Source: CAYJVB01 sp964373575 (GTDB taxonomy: Archaea; Aenigmatarchaeota; Aenigmatarchaeia; CG10238-14). From it: a DNA stretch of 36,890 bases. The stretch spans positions 1 through 36,890 of the forward strand of contig CAYJVB010000005.1 of NCBI GenBank assembly GCA_964373575.1. The letters are read 5' to 3'. Made by a program: the position numbers and the translations under genes. The notes beneath the pieces are model-generated. The model worked only from the letters and a program-made list of their open reading frames with translations. It made no database searches and was not told where the DNA came from. Below, in pieces: positions 28,941 through 36,822 of the stretch (position 1 is the stretch's first letter; every line of letters begins with the position of its first letter).

Positions 28941-30422
28941 TCAACTCATATTTTTTTCAACAACACTCTGTAGCGTCTTAACATCTTTTTCTCCAGCACC
29001 TTTTGTGATTTGTGCCATGACTGCAAGATATTTTCTTAATCCTATTGTTGCGCCTTCTGGTGTCTGAGATGGATCAATTTTTCCCCAATGTGAAGGATGT
29101 AATTCTCTTGCTTCAAAATGTTCTTGTGTAGATGTCAACGGTGATAAAACATTTCTTAAATGTGACAGGGATTTAATAAAACTGCTTCGTTCAAATCTCT
29201 GTGATACACCTGTCCTACCACCAACCCATGAACCTATCGCAATCGCAGAAACAATTTGGTTTGTTAAAACATTGGATTCAACTATTGAAGGTAATGGTGG
29301 AAATCTTCCTCTTTTAGTTAATTTCTGATAATTATATGTAATTCTTGTTATAAGTCCCCATTTACCGAGTAAAATAGATCTAAAGAGTATTTCCAACAGA
29401 TCACCAGATAGTCTCAACCTTTTGTTAGCGTAATGATCCAAATCATCTTTAGGAATTTTTTTCAGATGATATCTCAAAATTTTATTTAATGCTTTTGCTA
29501 GGTATATAGATTTATCCAGTCTATCTTTCTTTTCCTGACCTAAATGGGGAAGTAAATATTTGTCAACCAATCTATTAACTCTCTCTTGTCTATATTCCTT
29601 TTGCATAATTTTCAAATAATCTGCAATCTCCTCGATGGCCTCTTTGGATGTACTGGCCTCAGTTTCAAATAAATTTGGATAAAATTCTTGCTGGATTTGT
29701 GGATCCAAAGAAACTGCTGTTATTAGATCCTTATCTGACTCTAGTCCCAAAGCCCTTAAAAGAACTATTATAGGTAGTTTATTTACGTTTGCAAAATTAA
29801 TTCTGATAATACCATCAGATTTTCTTTCAATTATGTGTCGCTGTATATAACCATCTTTTTCTGAATGTATTCTTGCAACTTCAGTTATATTAGGTAGTTT
29901 TGTCTTCTCTACAAGTACTCTATTTGGAGCTATTTCTTCAATAAGAACTAAAACTCTTTCTGTTCCATTTATAACAAAATAACCACCAGGATCATCAGAA
30001 TCTTCACCTGCTCTTATCACTTCTTCTTTATTCATTGCATGTAAAGGACATATTTTTGATTTCAACATTACAGGTAAATCACCAAAGTTAACTGTGATTG
30101 TTTCGCTTTCAATACCATTCAGAACAGGTGTCATCTCAACATACATTGGGGCAGCATATGTAAGATTTCTCATTCTAGCCTCCAAAGGCAAGATATTTCT
30201 TATAGAACCGTCAGCTTCTTTAACAGAAGGTGTACCTATTCTAAATTTACCCAATTTAATCCTGAATTCACCAAGATCTGGAACTTCTGGTTTAATTTCT
30301 TTAATTGATTTGATTATATTAGGAATCCTATAAGTAATGAAATCATCATATGAGTCTATTTGAAACTTAACAAAGCCCTGTTCCTCAGCGAATGCCTTCA
30401 ACAAATGATTGTAATCTTCCAT
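28941..30422 (-). CDS. rpoB2: DNA-directed RNA polymerase subunit B''
   Basis: A 493-residue N-terminal half of the second-largest RNAP subunit (protrusion, lobe, fork). Landmarks are LVKFQ-type opening FVKFQIDSYDDF, EARMRNLTYAAPMYVEM, GYFVINGTERVLVLIEE, ANKRLRLSGDLLEILFR, TGVSQRFERSS and the end RELHPSHWGKIDPSQTPEG, where the bridge to B' normally follows. It is separated from rpoB'-A' by 4 nt. The B''/B' split is as in methanogens and several other archaea. Confidence 0.96.
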   Translation of the reverse strand: MEDYNHLLKAFAEEQGFVKFQIDSYDDFITYRIPNIIKSIKEIKPEVPDLGEFRIKLGKFRIGTPSVKEADGSIRNILPLEARMRNLTYAAPMYVEMTPVLNGIESETITVNFGDLPVMLKSKICPLHAMNKEEVIRAGEDSDDPGGYFVINGTERVLVLIEEIAPNRVLVEKTKLPNITEVARIHSEKDGYIQRHIIERKSDGIIRINFANVNKLPIIVLLRALGLESDKDLITAVSLDPQIQQEFYPNLFETEASTSKEAIEEIADYLKIMQKEYRQERVNRLVDKYLLPHLGQEKKDRLDKSIYLAKALNKILRYHLKKIPKDDLDHYANKRLRLSGDLLEILFRSILLGKWGLITRITYNYQKLTKRGRFPPLPSIVESNVLTNQIVSAIAIGSWVGGRTGVSQRFERSSFIKSLSHLRNVLSPLTSTQEHFEARELHPSHWGKIDPSQTPEGATIGLRKYLAVMAQITKGAGEKDVKTLQSVVEKNMS

Positions 30423-30423
30423 A

Positions 30424-30672
30424 TTACCCCTCTATTACAAGTCTATAATAAACAGTTTCCTCGGCTGCTGGATTATTTCTAACAATCTTTATTATGTCAC
30501 CAGGTTTTGCCTCTAACATTTCAATAACTGGATCAGATGTATAGATAGTAGGTAGTTGATTGGCCTTTTTTATTTTAAATTTTTCTATTATTTTTTTCTT
30601 CTCTTCCTGAGATAAAATAACATGTTGTGGGACCAATTCGTGTTCCAATATATTAATTTTCGGTTTCAACAT
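30424..30672 (-). CDS. rpoH: DNA-directed RNA polymerase subunit H (Rpb5-like)
   Basis: An 82-residue archaeal RpoH, equivalent to the C-terminal assembly domain of Rpb5. It shows ILEHELVPQHVILS, LPTIYTSDPVIEML, AKPGDIIKIVR and VYYRLVIEG. GGGTGAT immediately precedes ATG 30672; the TTG 3 nt later would have the same GGTGAT spacing as the E1alpha and E2 starts, so either may be used. It is the first protein gene of the RNAP operon and lies only 15 nt after the 3' end of tRNA-Asp, with no room for a separate standard promoter. Confidence 0.95.
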   Translation of the reverse strand: MLKPKINILEHELVPQHVILSQEEKKKIIEKFKIKKANQLPTIYTSDPVIEMLEAKPGDIIKIVRNNPAAEETVYYRLVIEG

Positions 30673-30687
30673 ATCACCCAATTATAG

Positions 30688-30785
30688 CGCCCTGGCCGGG
30701 ATTTGAACCCGGGTCACAGGAGTGACAGTCCTGTATTCTACAGACCTAATGATATCCTTGATAGACCAGGCTACACTACCAGAGC
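30688..30785 (-). tRNA. tRNA-Asp (GTC) with an insertion between D arm and anticodon arm
   Basis: The acceptor GCTCTGG pairs with CCAGGGC, the anticodon stem CAGGA/TCCTG holds loop CTGTCAC (GTC), and the T arm is CCGGG-TTCAAAT-CCCGG. Discriminator G73; no encoded CCA. The gene is 98 nt. Between D-arm position 24 and the base before the anticodon stem there are about 23 extra nt (near 30739-30761). This is probably a non-canonical archaeal intron, although I could not draw a convincing bulge-helix-bulge. Confidence 0.85.
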
Positions 30786-30804
30786 ATAATATAGTAAAGG
30801 ATGA

Positions 30805-30818
30805 GTAATTAATTAAAA
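30805..30818 (-). promoter_or_regulatory. TATA box for tRNA-Asp and probably the RNAP operon
   Basis: TTTTAATTAATTAC on the minus strand is centred about 26 nt upstream of the first base of tRNA-Asp, the spacing expected for archaeal initiation. Confidence 0.5.
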
Positions 30819-30871
30819 GGTTGCGGAAAATGGACAGGGTTTTGCGAATCAATAAGGGATCACCATGTATA

Positions 30872-30986
30872 GGTTGGCAACGTCCTGGAATTCCCACCCA
30901 AAGGCAGTACAATCCAGATCACTGGAAAGCTTAACTTCTGTGTTCAAATGGGAACAGGTGTTTCCTTTCCGTTTTGGTCGCCAACC
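30872..30986 (-). rRNA. rrf: 5S ribosomal RNA
   Basis: The ends GGTTGGC and GCCAACC form helix I. The interior has the archaeal 5S signatures CCCATTTGAACACAGAAG, GTTAAGC, GATTGTACTG and GGTGGGAATTCCAGG. Length is about 115 nt. It stands apart from any 16S or 23S gene in this window, lying 86 nt upstream of tRNA-Asp on the same strand. A BRE/TATA promoter is at 31029-31045. Confidence 0.93.
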
Positions 30987-31028
30987 CAAAAATAACATTA
31001 ATAGATATTCAGAAAAAATGGTCGCGAA

Positions 31029-31045
31029 TATTTAAATAGCTTTCG
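31029..31045 (-). promoter_or_regulatory. BRE/TATA promoter of 5S rRNA
   Basis: CGAAAGCTATTTAAATA on the minus strand has a BRE-like CGAAAG and a TATTTAAATA box. The predicted start near 31006 is about 20 nt upstream of the mature 5S end, so the 5' end would need trimming. Confidence 0.65.
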
Positions 31046-31091
31046 ATTTCATGCCTTAAAGAACAGAGTTCAAAAAACTGTCATTTTACGT

Positions 31092-32681
31092 TTATTTCAA
31101 CAAACGAATGACATATTTTTCTAATTTTTCTCTATCAAGCAATTTAAGATTATCTCCAATCCAAATAGAACCTCCATAATTTTTCAAGAATTTAAAATTC
31201 ATTTCTACAGTTTCTTTCTTCAGTCCAGTATTTTCCCTGCAAACAAAACAATCAGCATCATTTATCCATATTTTATCGTTGAAAAATTGTCGTGTTTTAC
31301 AATTTCTTAAGTCTTCTTTTATCATATATTCGTTAACAATACTATTTAGAACAGGAATACTACATGTGTAAGGAAAAATAGAGTCCAGCCCAACTCTTGC
31401 TGAATCAACAATACCAACCAATGGTGAAAGTGGACTTATTGCAGAAAGAATATGCATCTTCTTACCTCCAGCTTTTCTCAGTGTTTCAAGACCTAATCTC
31501 AGTGCTCTCGCTCTAGTAACATCTTTGAAATAGTTAGAACTGAAGCAAGTGGTATAAGTAAAATCAATTTTTATCAATTCAAATCCCCAAGACATATATT
31601 GTTTAACAACTTTAGTGAGATATTTCTGAACTCCGGGATGTGTTGGATCTAACGCAGCAATAAATAACGGTGTAGAATGTATTGGCACAAAAAAGGGCTT
31701 TACAATTATGTTTTTCTTATCGTCCCTAAGAAACCATTCTTTGTGATTTTTGAAAATTTCTGATCTAGTATCTGCCATAAAAGGTGAGAACCAAATACCT
31801 GCCTTCATTCCTCGGCTTTTGATTTCTTGAACAATAAATTTCATACCAGAAGGAAATTTATCGTTTGTATCTAACCAGTCACCCCATACGCAATAACCTG
31901 AATCAATTTGTATAAAATCAAAATTTAATTTTCCAGAAGCATTATCAATTATTTTAATCTGGTCTAATATATATTGTTCATCGACGCGATTACCATGAAA
32001 ATAATATGCGCAACAAAGTCCCTTGATTGGTTTTTGTAAATTTCGAATATTATTATATTTTCTCAACAAAGTAGAAAATACGTTAAGAGTTTTTTCTTCA
32101 TCATCTATAATTACAGCAATTTTTTCAGAAACAAAGGTTTTGCCTGGTTTGAGAGGAAGACCATCAAATTAACAGGTAACCCTAATTCGTATTCCATTGT
32201 TTTCTTTACGTAAATATACTTGAGTAAATTGATCTTTGACAGTTACTGCTCCAATTAGAACAGCATGCTTATTATATACAAGCTGAGTAAACCATTCGCT
32301 TACCATAGAACCTTCTAGATAACCATATCCAGGTAAAAAGGAATTTTGATTTTGGTCGCGTGGTAGAATTATTTTTTTTCTAGATGGAGAAAATTTATTA
32401 CGAAAATCAGTATAACTGCATTGCTCCCACCCATTTTCAAGAATTTTTTGAGGAAAATCTGGTAAAACAAATTCAATTACAACAAATGAATTAACATTAA
32501 TGGTTTTGTAATCTGTATTTTTTACTTGAAGTTGGAAAATTTTTGCAGCACCTTCATTAACGGACGAAAGAGAAATTTTGATAGAGTTATTTGTAGCGGT
32601 AGTTGAAACAAAATTAATTTGATTTTTTTCGGATAAATAAATCCCAGAATTCAACGGCAACTCGTTAAAATTAATAAGCAT
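31092..32681 (-). pseudogene. GH36-type alpha-galactosidase interrupted by one in-frame UAA
   Basis: Two open segments lie in the same frame and together read as one GH36 enzyme of about 529 residues. Codons 1-170 form the N-terminal beta-sandwich (for example FLPGYGYLEGSMVSEWFTQL). Codon 171 (32171-32169) is TAA. The frame then continues FDGLPLKPGKTF...EKIAVI and into the catalytic barrel: YFHGNRV, IDSGYCVWGDW, FMADTRSEI, ALDPTHPGVQKYL, the nucleophile in IKIDFTYT (D373) and the probable acid/base in SARVGLDS (D433). Related proteins usually have Glu before FDG, so GAA-to-TAA is the simplest explanation. The rest is intact, so the change is recent, a sequencing error, or read through. The start ATG is 26 nt after tRNA-Tyr. 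Confidence 0.85.
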
Positions 32682-32707
32682 ACTATTATTAAGATTGAAT
32701 AAATAAA

Positions 32708-32823
32708 TCCCCCCGGCCGGAGTTGAACCAGCAACATCACGGTATCTATTGAGCTCATGCTGGTGACAAACACTCAACGTGCTCGCCTACAGCCGTGCGC
32801 TCTACCAATTGAGCTACAGGGGG
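32708..32823 (-). tRNA. tRNA-Tyr (GTA) with a 43-nt canonical intron
   Basis: The acceptor CCCCCTG pairs with CGGGGGG, including the C1-G72 pair typical of archaeal tRNA-Tyr, with discriminator A73. The D arm is GCTC...GAGC, the anticodon stem CACGG/CCGTG and the T arm GCTGG/CCGGC. The 5' exon ends exactly at position 37 (32787). The intron is 32744-32786 and contains TTGAG...CTCAA arms. No CCA is encoded. Confidence 0.93.
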
Positions 32824-32844
32824 CTAAACATATTAGAGTATACC

Positions 32845-32859
32845 GATATTATTTAAATC
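32845..32859 (-). promoter_or_regulatory. TATA box for tRNA-Tyr
   Basis: GATTTAAATAATATC on the minus strand lies about 26 nt upstream of the tRNA-Tyr 5' end, in the 53-nt gap after the preceding gene. Confidence 0.6.
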
Positions 32860-32876
32860 TAATAGGACAAGTAAAC

Positions 32877-34277
32877 TTATCTAATTTTTTCAACTATCTT
32901 ATTAGCAACACTATCAATTATATGCCTGCCACCTTCATAAGTGAAGTGGGCACTTGGTAATTTAAGACCACCTGGAATTTCCATTACGGGTACGATCTTG
33001 TAAGATAAAACTATTTCTTCACTAGGAGACAACTTATCAATTTTCCATTTTAAAACAGTTCCTTTAGTGGTAAGTTTAATTTGAGGTTCAATAGTATCAA
33101 ATTTCTTGATAACTCTAGCCAAAGGTGGAACATAATCCTTGACGGTAACATTTTTTATCTCTCTTCGTGATCTATTTTTAACATGCAAATGAATCATTTC
33201 TTCTTGTGGCTGTGAAATAATTCGTGGGTGTCTCTTCATAATGTTCGGTCTGAAATAGAAATAATTGAAAATATAAAGTCCAAGACCAATCAAAAGTATT
33301 GCAACAACAACATTAGTGAATCTGATCTGGTAAAGTGTCGTTCGTGTTTCTCCTGGTTTTAGGCTAGTTAATTCCCATGTATAAACAATTCTACCATCAA
33401 CTTCTTGTTGAGCTGTTGGTTCTATATCAGGAAAGAAGAAATTTTTAAAATGGAGTGGTATAGATTCAGTTAATGTATATTTTGCGTCAGGTACATTTCC
33501 TTTGTTTGTAACAATAATACTAGTTGTGAGGTAAAATAGTCCAAACTCTGTTTTTTTATCCTTAGAAAAGTCTTCAGAGCGTTTAACATTGAATGCTAAC
33601 TCCTTTTCGTCCAATACTTTACCACTTAAGTCCTTGAGTTCAACTTTAAGTTTGTAAGACCCATATTCCAGTGTATTCTTAATCCTTATGTTGTTAACAA
33701 TTGTTTCAGCACTATTTGGTGAAATGGTTACTTCATCATCAAATTTCTCAATAACCAAATCGTTCTTTACAATTTCAGTCGTAAGTATAATCGTTCTTTC
33801 AGATTTTGTGTTTAGATTTGTTACTATAATATTACTTCCAAGATCATCTCCTAAGTTAAAAACTTGTGAATTAAGTTTAAGACTAGATATAAATAATTCC
33901 AAATCTCGTTTCAATTCAATCAAGAGTGTTTTTTTATCAGATGCGGAAGTTGATGCGGATTTTGCTATAACATCTATTTGGTATATTCCTCTGTCCATTT
34001 GTCTTGGAGGATCAATTAAAAGCGTCACAGTTCTTGTCTCATTTGGATCTAATGAAATGCCATACTGACTTACAGATATCCACTGAGTGGGCCATACAGA
34101 AATGATTAAAGAATCAGCAATGTTCTGTGTGTTCCTTACAGTAACATTAATTGTATTATGTTGGTTTATATAAACAGCGATAATAGAATCCGGTACAGTT
34201 ATATCTATTCCAGAAGCCAAAGCTACTGAAATCAATAGAAATAATGAAAAAATCGATGTAATAACTATCTGTTTCAT
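32877..34277 (-). CDS. Secreted, membrane-anchored protein with Ig-like domains and a cytoplasmic domain
   Basis: A 466-residue protein with a signal peptide (IVITSIFSLFLLISVALASG). Several Ig-like or CARDB/NEW3-like beta-domains follow, with phrases such as LDPNETRTVTLLIDPP and VTNKGNVPDAKYTLTESIP. A transmembrane helix lies near residues 325-345 (VVVAILLIGLGLYIF), and a further beta domain after it contains EIKNVTVKDYVPPLARVIKKF. The first domains should be outside the cell and the last inside. It may be involved in cell-surface architecture; no specific role is clear. ATG 34277 fits a start site about 26 nt below a TATA-like TTTAATATAAAAAC; GTG 34286 is an alternative. Confidence 0.8.
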   Translation of the reverse strand: MKQIVITSIFSLFLLISVALASGIDITVPDSIIAVYINQHNTINVTVRNTQNIADSLIISVWPTQWISVSQYGISLDPNETRTVTLLIDPPRQMDRGIYQIDVIAKSASTSASDKKTLLIELKRDLELFISSLKLNSQVFNLGDDLGSNIIVTNLNTKSERTIILTTEIVKNDLVIEKFDDEVTISPNSAETIVNNIRIKNTLEYGSYKLKVELKDLSGKVLDEKELAFNVKRSEDFSKDKKTEFGLFYLTTSIIVTNKGNVPDAKYTLTESIPLHFKNFFFPDIEPTAQQEVDGRIVYTWELTSLKPGETRTTLYQIRFTNVVVAILLIGLGLYIFNYFYFRPNIMKRHPRIISQPQEEMIHLHVKNRSRREIKNVTVKDYVPPLARVIKKFDTIEPQIKLTTKGTVLKWKIDKLSPSEEIVLSYKIVPVMEIPGGLKLPSAHFTYEGGRHIIDSVANKIVEKIR

Positions 34278-34330
34278 AAAAGCCACTATATTATAATGAG
34301 GTTTTTATATTAAAAATATTGAGAGGCCGG

Positions 34331-35032
34331 TTATTTCTTCAATTTTTTGAAAAAATCTTTAATTTTTTGAACCACAGTCTGCTTTACTTTTTTGTCTTCC
34401 ATCTTATTAGAGATGTTTTCTTTGATTTCTTGAGAATAACCATATAGTGATTTGGGATGATACCTCGTTTGTTTACCGTATTTTTTAACCCATGTTAACT
34501 CTTTACCATATTCCTCAGACCAAGATACATTTTCGTAAGAGATAACTTGTGTTTTGAGATATTTATCGTAAGGGACTGGAAATCCCAAAGAAATCATGCT
34601 GATAGGCCTTATTTCAGAAGGTAATTTAAGAAGGGTTTTTACCCTTTCTTCTTCAAATGCCCTTACCCAAGCTGCGCCTAATCCTAGTGAATGCGCGACT
34701 AACAACATGTTTTGTATAGCAGCACCAGCGTCTTGCAGGGCATAAAGTTCTTTCCCACGTTCTTTAAACTTCAACTCGCTTCTCTCCATATTAGCGCAAA
34801 CAACGACCACAACAGGAGCTTTTTCAACATGCATCTGTGAAAGTGCAGCAAGTGCAAGTTCTTTTTTTGTTTTTTTATCTTTGACAACAATAAATTCCCA
34901 TGGCTGTAGATCCCCAGCAGAAGCAGCAAATGTACCTGCTGTAAGAATTTGAGAGATAAGTCCATCGGGAACATCTCTATTGTCGTACGTTTTCACAGAA
35001 ACTCTAGACTCTATAGCATCAAAAACATCCAT
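34331..35032 (-). CDS. Nitroreductase-family FMN protein
   Basis: A 233-residue NADH oxidase/nitroreductase-like flavoprotein. The opening ESRVSVKTYDNRDVPDGLI is the usual R-x-S-x-[RK]-x-Y/F FMN-phosphate motif. GDLQPWEFIVVKD and DAGAAIQNMLLVAHSLGLGAAWV follow, the latter being the classic second half of the fold. After about residue 190 there is a Lys-rich extension ending KIKDFFKKLKK that is not part of the core and may be amphipathic. Substrate is unknown. It is divergent from DNA ligase, with 61 nt between the genes. Confidence 0.9.
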   Translation of the reverse strand: MDVFDAIESRVSVKTYDNRDVPDGLISQILTAGTFAASAGDLQPWEFIVVKDKKTKKELALAALSQMHVEKAPVVVVVCANMERSELKFKERGKELYALQDAGAAIQNMLLVAHSLGLGAAWVRAFEEERVKTLLKLPSEIRPISMISLGFPVPYDKYLKTQVISYENVSWSEEYGKELTWVKKYGKQTRYHPKSLYGYSQEIKENISNKMEDKKVKQTVVQKIKDFFKKLKK

Positions 35033-35093
35033 GTTCTCAATAAAAGATTGTATTGCGAGACTATTAAATTTTCAGAAAATCTATCATTTATTC

Positions 35094-36821
35094 ATGAAGT
35101 ATTCTGTTGTTGTAGATACATATGACAAGCTTGAATCGATTGCCTCAAAATTAGCAAAAGTTGATATTCTAGCAGACTTGTTAAAGAAATCTTCTCCAGA
35201 AGAATTGTCGAAAGTTACTCTTTTAGTTACAGGTAAAGTGTTTCCGTCACAAGAACAGCATGAGTTAGGCGTTGCAAAACAGTTGATGATAAAGACCATA
35301 TCAAGAGCAACAGGTTTCGTAACAACAGATATTGAAAAGAAATACAAAAAAAATGGTGATTTGGGATTAACCGTTGAGGAGTGTGTAAAAAGCAGGAAAC
35401 AGGCCATACTGTTGCAAAAAAAATTAGAAGTTGATCATGTTTTCAAAAATCTGCAACAGTTAGCCTTTATGGACGGCAGTGGTTCCCAAGAAAGAAAAAT
35501 AAATTTGATAGCAGAATTGCTTGCATCTGCCGAACCGAAGGAAGCAAAATATATTGTAAGAACTATTTTAGAAGAATTAAGAATTGGTGTCGCTGAGGGT
35601 ATTATTCGTGATGCTATTGTAAAAGCATTCTTGATTAAAAAAGATGCAACAAAGGAGGAAATAAAAACATTAACAAATGTTGTTGAGCATGCGTGGAACA
35701 TTAAATCGGATTTTGGAGAAATAGCAAAAATAGCTCAAGAAAGGGGAGTAAATGGACTGCGAAAAATCGAATTAGAATTGGGAAAGCCTGTCCAAGTAAT
35801 GTTGGCAGAGAAAGCCGAAAGTATCGATGAAGTGATAAAAGAATTCGGGAAAGTGGCAATAGAAATCAAATATGATGGTATGAGAGTAGAAATCCAAAAA
35901 AAAGGTAACAAATTTTGGGTTTATACAAGGCGATTAGAGGATGTTACGAAGCAATTTCCAGATTTAGTAGAATTATGCAGAAAGAGTCTTAAGTCTAAGG
36001 AATGTGTTATTGAAGGCGAGATTTTAGGAATAAACAAAAAGGATGGTTCTCCAATGCCATTCCAAATATTGTCACAAAGAATTCATAGAAAATATGATAT
36101 CAATAAATTGGTTGAAGAAATCCCTATTCAGATCAACTTATTTGATGTAACATATGTTGATGGTGAAATGATGTTAGATAAACCATGGAAAGAAAGAAGA
36201 AGAATTCTTGGAAAAATTATTACTGTAATTCCAAAGAAAATTCAGCTGGCGGAACAAATAATAACGGACAACGTTGAAACAGCAGACAAGTTTTACAGAA
36301 AAGCTTTAGCATCAAAACAAGAAGGCGTAATGGTAAAAGTACTTGATTCAACTTATGTATTTGGTAGGCATGTTGGTGGCTGGTATAAAATTAAGGAAAC
36401 TTTAGAACCATTAGATTTAGTAATAATCGGGGCAACATGGGGAACCGGAAAGAGGGCTGGATGGATGGGGTCGTTTATTCTTGGTTGCAGAGATGAAGAA
36501 ACTGGAAAGTTTTTAGAGTGTGGTATGATAGGAACGGGTGTTAAAGAAAAGAAGGTCGATATAGAAGATGTTACATTCAAAGAATTAACTAATTTGCTTA
36601 AACCATTCATTGAATCAGAAAAAAGCACCTCGATAAAAACTAAACCAAAAATTGTCGTTTCCGTTGATTATCAAGAAATTCAAAAATCGCCAACATATAA
36701 ATCTGGATTCGCACTAAGATTTCCTGTTCTTAAAACAATACGTGTAGACAAAAAAATCGAAGATGCTGATACACTAGAACGAATAAAAAAATTGTATTCA
36801 TCCCGAGGAAAAAGAGGATAG
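35094..36821 (+). CDS. lig: ATP-dependent DNA ligase (LigB/Lig1-type archaeal)
   Basis: A 575-residue replicative DNA ligase. An N-terminal DNA-binding domain (to about 240) is followed by the adenylation domain with EIKYDGMRVEI; Lys259 forms the AMP adduct. Motif III-like WVYTRRLEDVT, VIEGEILG (motif IV area), GVMVKVLDSTY and the motif V part WYKIKETLEPLDLVIIG follow, ending in the OB-fold with SVDYQEIQKSPTYKSGFALRF (motif VI region; shown in parts). ATG 35094 is chosen as the usual N-terminus. A TATA-like CTATTAAATTTT near 35061-35072 lies about 27 nt upstream, so the transcript is probably leaderless. Confidence 0.96.
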   Translation: MKYSVVVDTYDKLESIASKLAKVDILADLLKKSSPEELSKVTLLVTGKVFPSQEQHELGVAKQLMIKTISRATGFVTTDIEKKYKKNGDLGLTVEECVKSRKQAILLQKKLEVDHVFKNLQQLAFMDGSGSQERKINLIAELLASAEPKEAKYIVRTILEELRIGVAEGIIRDAIVKAFLIKKDATKEEIKTLTNVVEHAWNIKSDFGEIAKIAQERGVNGLRKIELELGKPVQVMLAEKAESIDEVIKEFGKVAIEIKYDGMRVEIQKKGNKFWVYTRRLEDVTKQFPDLVELCRKSLKSKECVIEGEILGINKKDGSPMPFQILSQRIHRKYDINKLVEEIPIQINLFDVTYVDGEMMLDKPWKERRRILGKIITVIPKKIQLAEQIITDNVETADKFYRKALASKQEGVMVKVLDSTYVFGRHVGGWYKIKETLEPLDLVIIGATWGTGKRAGWMGSFILGCRDEETGKFLECGMIGTGVKEKKVDIEDVTFKELTNLLKPFIESEKSTSIKTKPKIVVSVDYQEIQKSPTYKSGFALRFPVLKTIRVDKKIEDADTLERIKKLYSSRGKRG

Positions 36822-36822
36822 T

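Noticed and set aside
30682..30912. 76-codon open frame on the minus strand
   Set aside because: It runs through 5S rRNA and tRNA-Asp, so it is not protein-coding.
32169..32171. Pyrrolysine or selenocysteine recoding at the GH36 stop
   Set aside because: The codon is UAA, which neither system uses.
32682..32777. N-terminal extension of the GH36 open frame
   Set aside because: It covers the tRNA-Tyr 3' exon and part of its intron; the protein start is ATG 32681.
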